Shown: positions 45,304-57,216, counted from the first letter of the stretch. The stretch is DNA of 64,000 nucleotides from Micractinium sp. NFX-FRZ (GCA_029339195.1 JAPTJF010000266.1:22031-86030), one strand, 5' to 3'. The notes: generated from the letters alone by a model not told the origin. A program made the numbers and translations.

Positions 45304-48300
45304 TTACTGGTTGTAGCCAGTTGTGGTGATGGAGTCAGAGGAGCCAAAGGTAGGGTCCCACACTGCAGGAGCAGGGGCAGGGAGGCAGGGGCAAGGGTGG
45401 GTGGCTGGGGGAAGGGATGGGAGGAAGGCACATGCACGCAGGGTGGACCGCCAGCAGAAGCAGCAACAATGGCTGGGCGAAGCCGCCTCAAAGCCTGGGG
45501 CACACAGGAGCCAGGCACGCCGTTCAACTGCAGCCAGGCACGCGTGCAGGCACAGGCTGCGGGCGGCCAGGAGGAAGGGACGCAGGCAGGCAGGTGCGCC
45601 GGCACGCACCGGTGTGGAACCAGCCCTCCTGGCCGTCGGTGCGCTCATAGGTGTGGGAGCCAAAGAAGTCGCGCTGGGCCTGCAGTGGCAGATGGCATGC
45701 ACGGAAATGAGCGGTGAGCAGTTGAAGAGAGGTGACGGGGCATGTGGAGACGGGTGGAGCCGGGACACCCAGCACAGCAGTGCGGCCAAGCGGCGGGACG
45801 AAGCAAGCAGGAGCGGTGCACCTCAACAGAGTTTGACACAGGAATGGGCACAGCACGCACAGCGCAGCACGGCACAGCACAGCACGGCACAGCATGCGCA
45901 GCGCACCTGGACCAGGTTGGCGGGCAGGCGCCCGCGCCGGTAGGTGTCAAAGTAGGAGAGGGAGGAGGTGATGCCGGGGACGGCGATGCCCGCGCCCACC
46001 GCCAGCTGCACCACGCGCCGCCACGCCGCCTGCCTGCAGGGAGAGGGAAGCGAGCGAGCGAGGGGAGGGCAGCAGGAGGCGGGGTGGTGAGGGGCGAGCG
46101 GGCGCAGCAGTGGGCGCTTGAGAGCACTAGTAGAAGAGTGGGCACAACAGCGGCCAGCGCAGCCCACAGAAAAAGGGTCCAGCAGGCCCAGCACCCCCAA
46201 CAACTTAGGGGAGGTCCCCCCTTCCACCCCTCAACCTGCACCATTGATAGTAAGAACGCGTGCACTCACTTCTCCCCCAGGTCCTTTGCAAACTCGGGGT
46301 CCACCAGCAGGTTGGGCAGCTCCGGGTTGCGCTGGTACGCCTGCTTGATGCGGTCCAGGAAGCCTGGGGGGGGAGGGGAGGGGAGACGGGGAAGACGGGG
46401 ACGGGAGGGGAGAACGCGATGAGTTGGGAGATTATACACCAACCATAACACGAGGGGGGAGGGGTTGTAAACCGAAGCCGTGGTGTGATGGCAGAGATGG
46501 CGTGGGGCCGAGGGCGCTTTGCCTGGGCGGCAGGTCGCACACGCACGGCACGCAGGCAGCGGCGGGTATGCCCGCCCGCCCCCCACGACACACAGCAGGC
46601 ACAGCACACGCAGCGCACCTGCACGGATGATGCAGCCTCCCTTCCAGATGCGGGCCAGGCCGCCCAGGTCGATGTCCCACCCCTGCTCCAGGCTCTTGGA
46701 CCGGATGATGTTGTAGCCCTGCGCGTAGCTGCACACCTGCAGGCCGCACGCGGGTGCAGGAGGGGCGGGACGCTGAGGGTGAGGGCATCTGAAGGGTGGC
46801 GCGGGCAGGTGCAGCACCCGCAGCCCCGGTGTGCTGCACATGCATCCTCCAGGCGTGCTGGCATGCAGGGCCAGCTGGGCACCCTGAATCAGCAGCTGCG
46901 CCATGTGCACACAGGCAGCATCTGCAGCAGGCGGCGGGAACACACTCCTGCTGGCCTCCACGCTGTGCTGCATACCTTGCTGGCGTAGAGCGCCGCCCGC
47001 ACGTCCTCGATGAGCTGCGCCTTGTCCACGCCCCCGGCGCCCTCCACGGGCGGCGACACACCAATGCCGGCGTACAGCGCCTCGGCAGCCACGCGCTCAT
47101 CCTTCAGGCCTGCAGGGCAGCGGCAGAGGGGAGCAGAGCAGCATGTGCGGTGAGGGGTGAGGGTGAGGGCCGGGGAACAGGACCGCTGCCGTCACACGCC
47201 CCTCCTTCAGGCCTGCATGTTCCGGGCCGTGAACGAGCAGCAGCAGGAGGGGGGAGCACACGCGTGCTGCTGTCGCTGGCAGTGCAGGGAGGTGCGAGGC
47301 AGGTGGGCGCACTGCCAGCCCACGCGGTGCGCCCCGTGCCCCCGCCCGCTCGCTGTGCTGGTGGCATCCCCCGCACCTCCCACGCTTCCCAGCCCCGCAT
47401 CCCCCGCTGCCCGGCGCCCACTACATTGGCCATAAACAGACGCCTCCCATGATAAATTTCAGGGAAAGAGGGGTTTGATTGCCCTCACCCGACAGGAAGC
47501 GGGCGTCCAGTGCTGCCTCCATGGTGGGTGCTGCCACCGATAGCTCGGCGGCCTGCTGGATGGTCCACTTGCCGGTGCCCTTCATGCCCGTCTTGTCCAG
47601 CACCTTGTCGATGAGGAAGCCCTCCCCCATTTCGTCCTTCTTCTTGAAAATGGAGGCCGTGATCTCAACCAGGAACGACTCCAGCTCGCTCTGCAGGGGC
47701 AGGGGGAGGGGTAGGAGGCACGCCATGGGATGAGTCAAGTGAGGCAGAGTTGAGGAGTTGGGCGTTGGCAGGGGCACGCGCCCGGCAGCCGGGCAAAGCA
47801 CTGCTGCCCTCCGCTGTGGGTTTGGATCCCTGGAGGGCCACCCATGTTCGCTCGGCACCTTGGCAAGCGCCCACCCACAAGCAGGCACACCACCCGCGTC
47901 GTCCCCCACCCACCTTGTTCCACGAGTCGAACACCGCCGCCAGCTCCTCGTTGGTGAGGCCTCCCACCACGCGCAGCACGTCGTACGCCTCGGCAATCAG
48001 CTGCATGTCGCCGTACTCGATGCCGTTGTGCACCATCTTCACGTAGTTGCCTGAGATAAGCAAGCACGTAAGGAAGCACGGGGCAGATGGAGTGCGTAAG
48101 TAGAGCAGCAAGACGGGAAGCACGGGGGAGGTGGTGTGCACAAGGGGGGGGGGGCAAGAGGACAGCAGGCAGGTGAGGGGAGAGAGATGGGGAGTTGTCG
48201 GAGGGTGGGAAAGTGGGGACAGAGGCGGGCACGTGCGTGCGGTAGCAAAGCTGAGAGGGCCGGCATTGCTAAGAGCGCCATCTTACCCTGCACTGCCCCC

Positions 48301-50310
48301 ACGCCAGGCCCCCACACGCACCGGAGCCTCCCTTGCCGATGTATGTCACGCAGGCGCCGTCCTCCGTCTGCGCCGCCACCTTCTCCACAATTGGCTGCAG
48401 GTACTTGTACGCCTCCTCCTCGCCGCCGGGCATCATGGCGGGGCCTGCACATTAGGGGGAAAGGCAGAGAAAGTTACGTAAAGTGTGCGCTGCAGGTGCT
48501 TTCACGACAGGTTGGGGCCGCAAGGTGGCGGGAGCAGTTGGGAGGCGGAAGGTCAGTGAGGGATCAAAGAGCGTTGCCTACCCCAGCTCGCCGCCCAGCC
48601 ACAGCAAATGCTTGCACATAGAAACAACCTGCACAGCCGCAAACACCCACCTCTTGCTGCTAAGTGATGCCCATGCCCTGCTCCACCTCTGCAAACAAAA
48701 CAACAACACACCACTGCACGTGCTCTCCTTGCCTCCCCTGACCCCATGCCCGGCTGCACTCTGCAGAGAACGCTCACCGTTGCGTGCGCCCTCCTCTCCT
48801 CCGCTGACGCCCATGCCAATGTGGAAGATGCCCTTCTCCTTCATCAGAGCCTGGCGCCGCTCAGTGTTCTCATACCTGCCAGGGAGGCGCGGGGCGGGGC
48901 AGGGAGGCGCGGGGCGGGGCAGGGAGCAGGGCAGGTTGGGAGGGTGCGGTGGCTGCGAGACCCCCCCTCCATGGCACACTCCAGGACCCACAAAGGCCCC
49001 TCAAAAAGCTCTGGCGCCCAGACGCACACCGGCCCCTGGACAGGCGCCTGCCCACACCAAAGCATACAAGCAAGCAGGCAGGCAGGCAGGCAAGCAGGCA
49101 GGCCCCCGCCTCACCACTCGTTGCCCCCGTCCACAATGATGTCCCCCGGCTCCATGAACTCCGACAGCTGCGCCACGGTGGAGTCCACGGGGGCGCCCGC
49201 CTTGACCAGGATGATCACGCGCCTGCTTGCGGGGGGGGGGGGGGCAACCGAGATTGGGTAGATTGGTGTAACCAGAGTGAGTGGGGGGCAGTGAGGGGAG
49301 GGGGGTGGGTGGCGCCAGCCAGCCCACACCACGACAATCAGGCGCGTGCACAAAAGGGGGAAAGGGACAGGAGGCGTGGCGGGGATGGTATGCCAGGGAT
49401 TAATCAAGCGCCCCGGGAAGGGCAGAAGGCAGCGGGGAACAGAATAGTGGGGAGGGAGAGGCAGCGCTGCGGCGGCGGCGCCAGCTGGCGGCGTGTGCCA
49501 TGCACATTCGTCCCTACGCCAGCCAGCCAAACCCTTGTTCCCCCCCAGCAATACCAGCAGACTAACAACCCTACGCGCGGCACCCACCGGGGGCGCTCCA
49601 GTGAAGCCACAAACTCCTTCACATCCTTGTAGCCGTGCAGCTTGTCGGCCAGGCCCTCCTTGGCAGCGCGCGCCACGGCGGCGTCCGTCTTGTCGGAGGA
49701 GCGGTTGTACACGGAGATGGGGAAGCCCTTCTCAGCCACGTTCAGGGCCAGGTTCTGCAGTGCGCAAGGACGAAGGGAGGGATGGGGCGGGTGGGTGCTG
49801 AGCACGAGGGGCCCCCGAGGGGGGCGGCGAGCCGCGGGGGCAGCCGCCGCGGCGGCTGGCGGCGCCGCGCGAGCCACCAGCCTGGCACTGGCTACACGCT
49901 TGCGGGGCTGCGTGGGGCAGGGTTGGCGGCACCCAGGGCTCACCTGGCCCATCACCGCCAGGCCCACCAGGCCGATCACCGACTTGGTCGTGGGCTGGCT
50001 CATGCTGCAAGCCGGACACACGAGCGGGGTGAGAGTGAGGCTCAAACGGGCTTGGCACGGAAGCCCTGGGATTCTATATGTACTGCAAGGATGATGTCAC
50101 AGCGCCCCGCCCTCACCTGCGCTCGGCAACAGCGCTAGGGTCTGCTGCCAAGGTGGACACCAAACCCCGGCCCCTGCGCGCCGCCGCCGGCTTCTGAGCA
50201 CTGAAAGCGGTTGAGACAGTGGGGCGGATGCGAATGGAAGCGCCGCCGCACGCTCTCTTGGTGTGCTGCTGCTGCAGAGCCGCAGGGCTGGCCGACACGC
50301 TGAGGTGCAT
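45304..50310 (-). CDS. gnd: 6-phosphogluconate dehydrogenase, decarboxylating, with plastid transit peptide
   Basis: Oxidises 6-phosphogluconate to ribulose 5-phosphate, CO2 and NADPH in the oxidative pentose phosphate pathway. Exon 1 (50310-50117) encodes a 64-residue Ser/Ala/Arg-rich leader typical of a plastid transit peptide. It splices in phase to exon 2 at 50004 ([20 protein letters not shown]), the NADP-binding fold. Later exons give [41 protein letters not shown], then [20 protein letters not shown] with the catalytic Lys and Glu. [53 protein letters not shown] and the C-terminal ITTTGYNQ follow. Stop TAA at 45304-45306. About 550 residues including the leader, about 13 exons. A cytosolic form starting at the second ATG (50003) is possible by alternative transcription. 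The gene lies 333 bases downstream of the helicase gene on the same strand. Confidence 0.95.
45849..45906 (-). repeat. CAGCA-type repeat at a 5' splice site in gnd
   Basis: The intron after exon end 45907 begins GTGCGCTGCGCATGCTGTGC on the coding strand and continues as imperfect GTGCT/GTGCC pentamers for about 55 bases. Confidence 0.7.
46588..46618 (-). repeat. Short GTGCT-type run at a 5' splice site in gnd
   Basis: The intron after exon end 46619 begins GTGCGCTGCGTGTGCTGTGC on the coding strand, the same opening as the introns at 12777 and 45906. Confidence 0.6.
47079..47222 (-). repeat. Copy of a gnd exon start
   Basis: The real start [11 protein letters not shown] (CCTTCAGGCCTGCAG at 47101-47115) has an intronic copy reading [11 protein letters not shown] with CCTTCAGGCCTGCAT at 47203-47217. 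Spacing about 102 bases. Confidence 0.7.
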
Positions 50311-50643
50311 AACTGCGCCTCAGATGCTCTGCAGATATAACAAACCCGAGGGGCGTCTAGAAGGAATACAGGGGAGCCTGAACAGAGCGTCCCCCTTGCC
50401 CTTTTGCGGCGCCCCTGCTGTGCTGTGGTGCCGGCCAAGCGCGCCGAGCCAGGGGGGAGTCATGGGGGCAGAAAATAGCCCAGAACAACGATGCAACAAT
50501 CCCTGGAACATACACAGGGTTTGCATGTTTACAGAGATGGCAGTTTGCCTTCCAGGGCAGTTTGCTAGCGTGCGGGCACATGTGCATGCATGTCAGCGCA
50601 AGGGGCAGCCGTCGGACTGGCGAGCGCCAGTTTGCCCCCACGC
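50311..50643. other. Short intergenic region between the helicase and gnd genes
   Basis: Only 333 bases separate the helicase stop from the gnd start, both on the minus strand, so the helicase 3' untranslated region and the gnd promoter share it. Confidence 0.45.
50529..50533 (-). terminator. Candidate TGTAA polyadenylation signal of the helicase gene
   Basis: TGTAA on the minus strand about 115 bases past the helicase stop. This motif is the usual green-algal signal. A chance match is possible because the motif is short, but it is rare in this GC-rich DNA. Confidence 0.45.
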
Positions 50644-53600
50644 TCACTCAGCCTTCTTAGCCCTTTTCATGGCCGACCCCACCTGCTGCTGCTGCTGCTG
50701 CTTCGGTTGCTGCTGCTTTGGTTTCTGGCCGCCTTCACGCGGCTTGCCCCCTTGCCGCTGCTTCTGCTGCTGCTGGTTCGGCTGCTTGCAGCCCTGCTGC
50801 CGCTTGCCGTCCCGCTGCTGCTGATTCGCCGCCCCGCCCTTGCCGCCGCCCGGCTTGCCGCCCTTCCGCTCCCCGCGCGGCTCCGTGCTGATGCCGCCCG
50901 CCGCTGGGGCCGCTGGCCGCTTGCTGTGCCTCCTCTCCTTCTTAAGCTCCAGCATCCAGGCTGGCACGTCGCACCCAGCAGCACGCATCACGTTGGCGAT
51001 GCTGCGCAGCTGGCCGGCGTCGTCCTCCATGAAGAAAGTGATGGCCTCGCCTGCAAACAGACGGGGCAAGGGTGCCGGTTAGAAGGGCAGAGGGGGAGCG
51101 ATAAGGGCGCATCATCGTTGCTGGCATCGCCCTTCTCAAAGAAAGGGATGCCCCCACCTGCAGACCCGGTGCACGGCAGGTCCTGATGGTGTGACATGTG
51201 CGAGTAGCCGCCCGGCACAAGGTTAACACCGAAGAGAAGGAGGCGATGCATGGGGGAGGGGGACGCGACCTCCCTCACGCATTGGATCCTCCAATTGGCA
51301 CAGAGAGGCGCCTGCACCACACGGCGCGCAAGGCGGCCCCCACAGTCGCCCTCATCTCCCGCCGCCGCCTCCCGCCTCCCGCCTGCTGCGCCTGCTCACC
51401 CGACCGCCCCGCGCGCCCCGTGCGCCCCACTCGGTGGATGTAGTCTGTCGTGGAGTGGGGAAAGTCAAAGTTGACCACGGTGTTGACCCCCAGGAAGTCC
51501 ATGCCCCGCCCAATCAGGTCGGTGGCAATCAGCACCCAGGTGCGGCCCACCCTGTGGGTCGGGCCATGCGCAAGACGGGGGGAGGGAGAAGTGGGTGAGG
51601 TGGGGCATGTGATGGCGGGTGGGAGGGTGGGTGGGTGGGGGCATGCTGAATGGAGGGTGAAGGCATGAGGGCGGCACTGAGATGTGATGGCACTGGTGGC
51701 ACTGGTGGCAGGAGGGATGTGGAGGAGGCGTGAAGGAGGCAGGTCCCTGGAACAGGGCAGCTGCCAGCGAGCAGCACGAGGGATGGATGACGTGATGACA
51801 GGCAGGCTGTGCACACACCAGCAGCGCACCTGAAGTTGTCGACCGCTGCCTGGCGCGCCGCCTGCGATTGGTCGGCGTGGATGCTGTCCACGTGCACCCC
51901 ATCGTACATCAGCTCCCTGCAGGAAGGGGGAGAGGGGGAGGCACAGAGACGCATGTCAGATGGTAGGACGAAAGCCATCCATGATTGTGTGCCCCCTTGA
52001 ACATCAGCTCCCTGCGGGGGTTCAGGGTGGGACAGAACCGAGTGGGTAGTGCCAGGCGAGGGCAAGGCATGGCTGGCGTGGATGTTGCCCACGCGCACGT
52101 CATCATACATTCTTTCTCCCTGGCAGAAGCGGGGGAGAGTGAGGGTAGGGGTGGGGGAGATGCTGCGCACGTGCATCCAGGCACAGGCGGCGGGTGGAGG
52201 CAGGAGAGGGGCGGGGTGGCCTGGCAGGGCGGACGCCACTACAAAACATGCCCACCCTGCTGCACCATCAATGGCGCTGAAGTTGGGCGCACACTAATAC
52301 GACCCCAGTAAAAGCAGGATGATTGAGGTGAACATTGTTTTAAATGTCATACAAAACAAATGCCGTCTTCCGCACCTGTGCAGCTCCTTGGCGCGGTCCT
52401 TTGTGGCCACAAACACGAGCACCGGCGGGCGCAGCCCCTCGCCAATCAGCTGGCGCAGCGCCAGCAACTTGCCCTCCTCCCGCCCCACAAACAGCAGCCG
52501 CTGCTTGACGCTCGCCACCGCTGCAGGAGGGCAAGTGGGGAAGCGAGGAACAGGGATGGGAGTAGTTGAGGTTGGCAGGGGCTCTGCGGTAGCAGTGCGA
52601 GACGTGCTGTACAGACCACGCTGCGACACCACGCTGCCCGCGCACCGTGCTCCGCTCCCCCCACCGGTGGGTTCTGAGCAGGCTTTGAGCACACTGCTCA
52701 ACAGCTGCTCCAACCCTCGCACGCCCCTCTGTTTAGAAGCCCCCCTCCGTCGGCCGCGCTCCCCCATTGTAACCGCAAAGAGCCTTTCGGCACGCCCGCT
52801 ACCGCCCCGCCTGTCAACCCCAGGCTGGCCGGCGCACCCACCCGTGTTGCGCTCCCCCACAGTGATGCGCAGCGGGTCCTTGAGCACGCTGCGCGCCAGC
52901 TGCTCCACCCCCTCGGGCAGCGTGGCACTGAACAGGGCGCGCACGCAGTCGCGGTGGGAGCACGCCGCAATCACCGTGTCGACCTGCATGGGGGCGCGGG
53001 ACGGGCGGTGGAGGAAGGTCCAGTATTTGTTGCTGCAGGCCGATTGTGAAGGCAAGCAGCCAGCCACGGCGGGTGCACGCCGGCACCAGCGTATGCCCAC
53101 TCAATCAATCCTTCCATTTATGTTGGTTGAATGCTCACCTGTTTTGTGAAGCCCAGCCCAAGCACCACCCCACCCGTCCTCTCAGTCAATAATCGTTTGC
53201 TCACCTGCTCCGTGAAGCCCAGCTCAAACAGCTTGTCCGCCTCGTCCAGGATGAGCAGGCGGCACTCCTTGAGCGAAATCTTGCCCTCCTCCGCCATGGC
53301 ACCCAGCCGCAGCGGTTGCGCCAGCAGCACGTCCACCTGCACAACAGGAGGGGGGAGGAGGGGGGGCGGGCGTGGAGGGCAGGGTTGAGGGGGGATCACA
53401 GGACCGGTAGCAGCATTGAGGGCACCTGGGGGCGCTTGGGTTGCCAGCCAGCTGTCAGTCAGGCAGGCAAAGTGGGGACAGGCCAGCAAACGTCCAGGGG
53501 CAGAGCCGCCCCCTTCCCAGGTAGGTGGTGGTGGCCCACCCCTCCCCTGCCTAGCTGTCGTCAGTGTCATCAGCTGTCTGCTCTCTCCCCTCCTCACCCC

Positions 53601-55483
53601 TCTTCCTCTGCCCACCATCCGCCCCCTTTGCCAAGCCCAGTCCACGCCTGCAGCTGGCTGGCCCCTCCACACCCCACCAACCCCCTCTCTCCCCCTTGCT
53701 TGCCTTGCTGAAATCGGTGCCCGCGGCTGTGGCCTTGCTGAGCACGCTGCACCGGATGCGCAGGCCCGGCAGCAGCAGCTTGAGCACGCGCGCGGTCTGC
53801 ACGCTGAGCTCCTTGGTGGGGCTGCGGGGCAGGGCAGGAGGGGTGGAGGGGTGAGGAGGTGGAGTTGTAACGATGAAGAGGGAGGCAGGAGCAGAGGGCA
53901 AGTGGGACAGCACGCATCTTGATGCAGCAGCAGCCAGGCACTAGACACCCCCTGCCTGGTGCCGCCACCAAACACGCTTGCACTCCAGCCCACTACACCC
54001 GCCTGCCCACCCCTCATGCCCCCTTTTCACCTGACCACCACCGCTTTCAGGCCCGTGCTCTCTGCCTCCGCTCCACCCTCCTGCTCAGCCAGCTCCGCCT
54101 GCTGCCCCTTCTTCTTGCCAGCGCCCGCCTGCTCCGCTTGCCCCTCCTCCTCCTCCTCCTCCGCAGCAGCAGCTGCTGCCGCAACAGCCGCGTCGTGCTC
54201 CTGCCGCTTCAGCTGGCGCACCAGCATGACCAGGGGCAGCAGGAAGCCCAGCGTCTTTCCTGACCCAGTGGGGGCGATGGCCAGCAGCTCGCGCCCTGCC
54301 AGCAGGGCAGTGGCGGCCTGCCGCTGGATGGGGGTGGGGTCGGTGAACCCGCTGGCAGCCATGTTGCTGCAGGTACATGTGAGGGCGGGACAGCGGGAGG
54401 TGCAGTGTGCGGCCGGCATTGGCAGCGGGGTGGCGCTGACAGGCGGCCAGGCAGGCGGAGGAAGCGGCAGACAAGCGAGCCAAGGAATGCCTTGCGCAGC
54501 TGCCCCTCCGCAGCGCAGCACAGCGGCATGCGCAGAACTTGTGCTGCACAAGCACGGCCTCTATCCCACACATCCCCCGGCCACTATGCGTGTTGCTGCA
54601 GGCCCTGCCAATGACGGCCGTGCCCACCTGAGCAGGCGCTTGCAGCAGCCGGGCTGCGCCTCAAGGTCAGCAAAGCTGCGCAGCGGGGCGGGCGGGGAGG
54701 TGCCCGACACCTGCAGGCACACAGGAATGGCAGGTCACAAAGGGGCCAGGTGGAGTGCTCGGCAGGTGCTGTGACCCACGGTGAGAATAGCACAGGTGGG
54801 AGCAGGGTTGTGGCCAGGAGTAGGGCGGGGCGAGCTGGCCAGGGGGGCTCAAGACTAGCGCTGCCAGCAGGCTGCAGGCTTGACCCCGTTTTCAAGCATT
54901 CCAAGCCGGCCCCACCAGCTGTGCTCATGCACGTTCCAGGCACATGCTGCACGCACACACGTTCAGCGCCCGCCCACCTTGATTTTGTGGGACTTGCGGA
55001 TGACGTTGGCCTCCTCAAAAGGGTCCCCCGTGGCAACGTGAGGCTCGCGGTCCACAAATGCCGCCGCCGCCCTCCCCCGCTGCCCCGCCTCCTGCTGCTG
55101 CTGGCCGCTGAAAAGTGCGATGCCCTCGCCGCCAGCCTCGCCGTCATCTCCTGCCGCCCCCGCATGCTTTGTCTTCTGTTTCTTCTTCCTACGCCCCTCG
55201 CCGGCTGCTGGTTCGGTGGCGGCGGCGGCAGCGGCGGCGCCTGCTGGCTGCTGCTGCGCAGTGGCGTCACCGCCTGCATGCATGGCGTGGATTGTCAGCT
55301 GACATTCGCTCCGCTAGCTGATTGGCCTGGGCGAGACGCTGAGGAGCATGCACGAGAGCAGCTGGCGGAACCCCTACCTTGTTGGGCTGCCGGCTTTTCG
55401 AACAGCTCCACATGTTTGGCCCATCTCTTCTTGTCGAAATGAACGCCCAGCTGCAGCTGTGCAAATATAGAGTCGGCCGCCAT
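50644..55483 (-). CDS. DEAD-box RNA helicase, ROK1/DDX52 subfamily
   Basis: ATP-dependent RNA helicase; ROK1/DDX52 proteins act in the nucleolus on 18S rRNA processing. The start at 55483 has good context (GGCAATGGCG). The N-terminal exons are Ala/Gln/Lys-rich. [14 protein letters not shown] and SFADL lead to [12 protein letters not shown] (Q motif), a match to DDX52. Motifs in order: APTGSGKT (I), [11 protein letters not shown] (Ia), [14 protein letters not shown] (II), [15 protein letters not shown] (III), [15 protein letters not shown] (IV), [14 protein letters not shown] (V) and [15 protein letters not shown] (VI). An acidic, Glu/Ala/Lys-rich insert of about 60 residues lies between I and Ia. 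The tail (last exon, 51052-50644) is Lys/Gln/Gly-rich, ending AMKRAKKAE. About 640 residues, 11-12 exons. Divergent from the acetyltransferase gene. Confidence 0.92.
51868..52133 (-). repeat. Two extra copies of an exon start in the helicase gene
   Basis: The real exon start [16 protein letters not shown] (about 51868-51917) has copies upstream: one near 51978-52016 keeps GAACATCAGCTCCCTGC, the other (52068-52133) reads [14 protein letters not shown]. Both keep an acceptor-like sequence. Confidence 0.8.
52655..52910 (-). repeat. Copy of an exon end in the helicase gene
   Basis: The real exon segment [16 protein letters not shown] (about 52850-52905) has a decayed downstream copy reading [16 protein letters not shown] (about 52660-52710). 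Confidence 0.5.
53136..53222 (-). repeat. Copy of an exon end and donor in the helicase gene
   Basis: The real end LGFTEQ before GTGAGC (53201-53225) is followed 65 bases on by LGFTKQ before GTGAGC (53136-53165). Both keep CTCACCTG and GTGAAGCCCAGC on the plus strand. Confidence 0.8.
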
Positions 55484-55912
55484 TGCCGCAGGCTGTGTGC
55501 AAGCCTGACTGATGTGCTGAACCGATGGTTGCTTCCAACTTGCTGCAAAACAGCGGCGATGGCTTGCTGGCTGCGCAATTCAGCGCAGCATGGCGCAGCA
55601 GACGAGCGCCTTGCGGTCTGCTGCGTGCAGCCTTCTTGCAATCAAATTTAGCTGCAGCATCGCTGTCGTCGTTGTAAAGTGATTTGATCGAGGGCAACAA
55701 ATGGCAGCGCAGGTCTCGACCACCGCCTGCCCACCAGCCGCGCCCGCCCAGGGGCGTGCGCCTAGGTCCCACAGCGCGCTGCAAAGAGCTTGGACGCCGC
55801 CGTACCGGCGGGCAAGCCGGCAGCGCCACACGGCCTGCCAGGGCTTCCTCAGCGGCCTGTTTGGGTGAGCAGGCAGCCCTCCAGGCTAGGAAAGTGCGGA
55901 CATAACGCACTG
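55484..55912. promoter_or_regulatory. Divergent promoter region, helicase / acetyltransferase
   Basis: About 430 bases between the helicase ATG and the first acetyltransferase ATG on the opposite strand. It contains a lower-GC patch at 55625-55690. No canonical element recognised. It must drive both genes unless the acetyltransferase starts further right. Confidence 0.5.
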
Positions 55913-56398
55913 ATGCCGGTCAGCGCTGCAAGGGGGCGTGGCAAGTGCCAGCAGCAGCAGGTGCACGCCGCTATCCGCTGCCGCCGCTGTTGCCACTGCC
56001 ACCCATACGCCTTCAGCGTCTCCATGTTCTCTCTCCACTGCACACCTCTGGGTGCCCGCCCTCCCTGTTAGCCATCCTGCCACCGCTTGCGCTTGCCTCC
56101 CACCGTTTCCCCTGCAACAGCAGCGGCTCTGCTGTTGCAGACAAACGGTCTGCCGGCGGCGCCTCTGAGCCTGAGGAGGACTACTCCAATGAGAACCTGG
56201 ATGAGGTGCTGCTGACCGAGGTTGAGGTGGCGGGGGCACGGCGGTACGTGGTGTACCGCAACGGTGCTGACGTGGACGCCGGCGAACTGGAGTCGCTGTG
56301 CGACAAGGTGGGGTGGCCACGGAGGCCCATCAACAAGGTCACCGCTGCCCTGGCCAACTCTTATCTTGTGGCCAGCTTGACGCTGGAGACGGAGCCCC

Positions 56399-56429
<31 letters not shown>

Positions 56430-57216
56430 TAGCGGTGGAGAAGAAGACGCGGCAAGCAGCAGCAGCAGCGGTGGCGGCGGCGGCGGTGGCTTCAACGGCG
56501 GAGTGCCGCCTCCCGGCAGCAGGCTGATTGGCCTGGCGCGCTGTACGTCTGACGGCGCTTTCAATGCAACCATCTGGGATGTGCTGGTGGACCCGGAGTT
56601 CCAGGGCAAGGTGAGCTGAGCTGGTGGTGGCGCTGAGCTGGCGGCATGCTGAGCTGGCCGTAGCGCCGATTGGGTGTGGCGCTGAGGAAGCGTGTGGAGG
56701 TGCTCTGGCATGGCCCGTCTCACATTGGGTGGCAGGGCATGGGTGGGACGGCGGCAGGCGCGGTGAGCCATGTGCCCATCGTGCACCGAACAAACACTAA
56801 GCACTGCCTGCGGCCTACTTCTCCTGCACACGCACATGCAGGGCCTGGGCAAGGCGCTAGTTGAGGGCATGACCCGCACGCTGCTGCGCCGGGAGATCCA
56901 GAACATCACGCTCTTTGCCGACTCCAACGGTCAGTGGGGGCGGGCGGGGAGGCTGCATGCGAAGCCGCATGTGTGCTCTGCGATGGCAGGTGCAAGGAAC
57001 AGGGGGCAGCGCAGCAGGGCGCAGGCCCAGGCGGCCCCTATAAACCCCACCTGGCATCTTGCCTCCCCCAACCCGGCCCTCCTTGCCCTGCCCTGCCCCA
57101 ACGCGGCCCTCCTTGCCCTGCTCCGCCCCCCTGCAGTGGTGAACTTCTACACGGGCCTGGGCTACGCTGCAGACCCAGAGGGCATCAAGGGCATGTTCTG
57201 GCACCCCCGCTTCTGA
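55913..57216 (+). CDS. Plastid GNAT N-acetyltransferase, NSI/SNAT type
   Basis: Related to the plant plastid acetyltransferase NSI (also described as serotonin N-acetyltransferase). The core exon (to 56610) gives [40 protein letters not shown] and [15 protein letters not shown]. An intron then splits the acetyl-CoA loop. The next exon (56842-56929) gives [20 protein letters not shown] and ITLFADSN, and the last (57137-57216) gives [20 protein letters not shown], then FWHPRF and the stop. QGKGLG is the Q-x-x-G-x-G acetyl-CoA loop. A Ser/Gly/Glu tract (about 56399-56500) interrupts the fold compared with plant homologues. No in-frame ATG precedes the core in its own frame. An ATG at 55913 (or 56024) joins in phase if an intron runs from about 56052 to 56141, giving an Arg/Cys/His-rich leader. 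The 5' end is therefore tentative. Confidence 0.85.
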
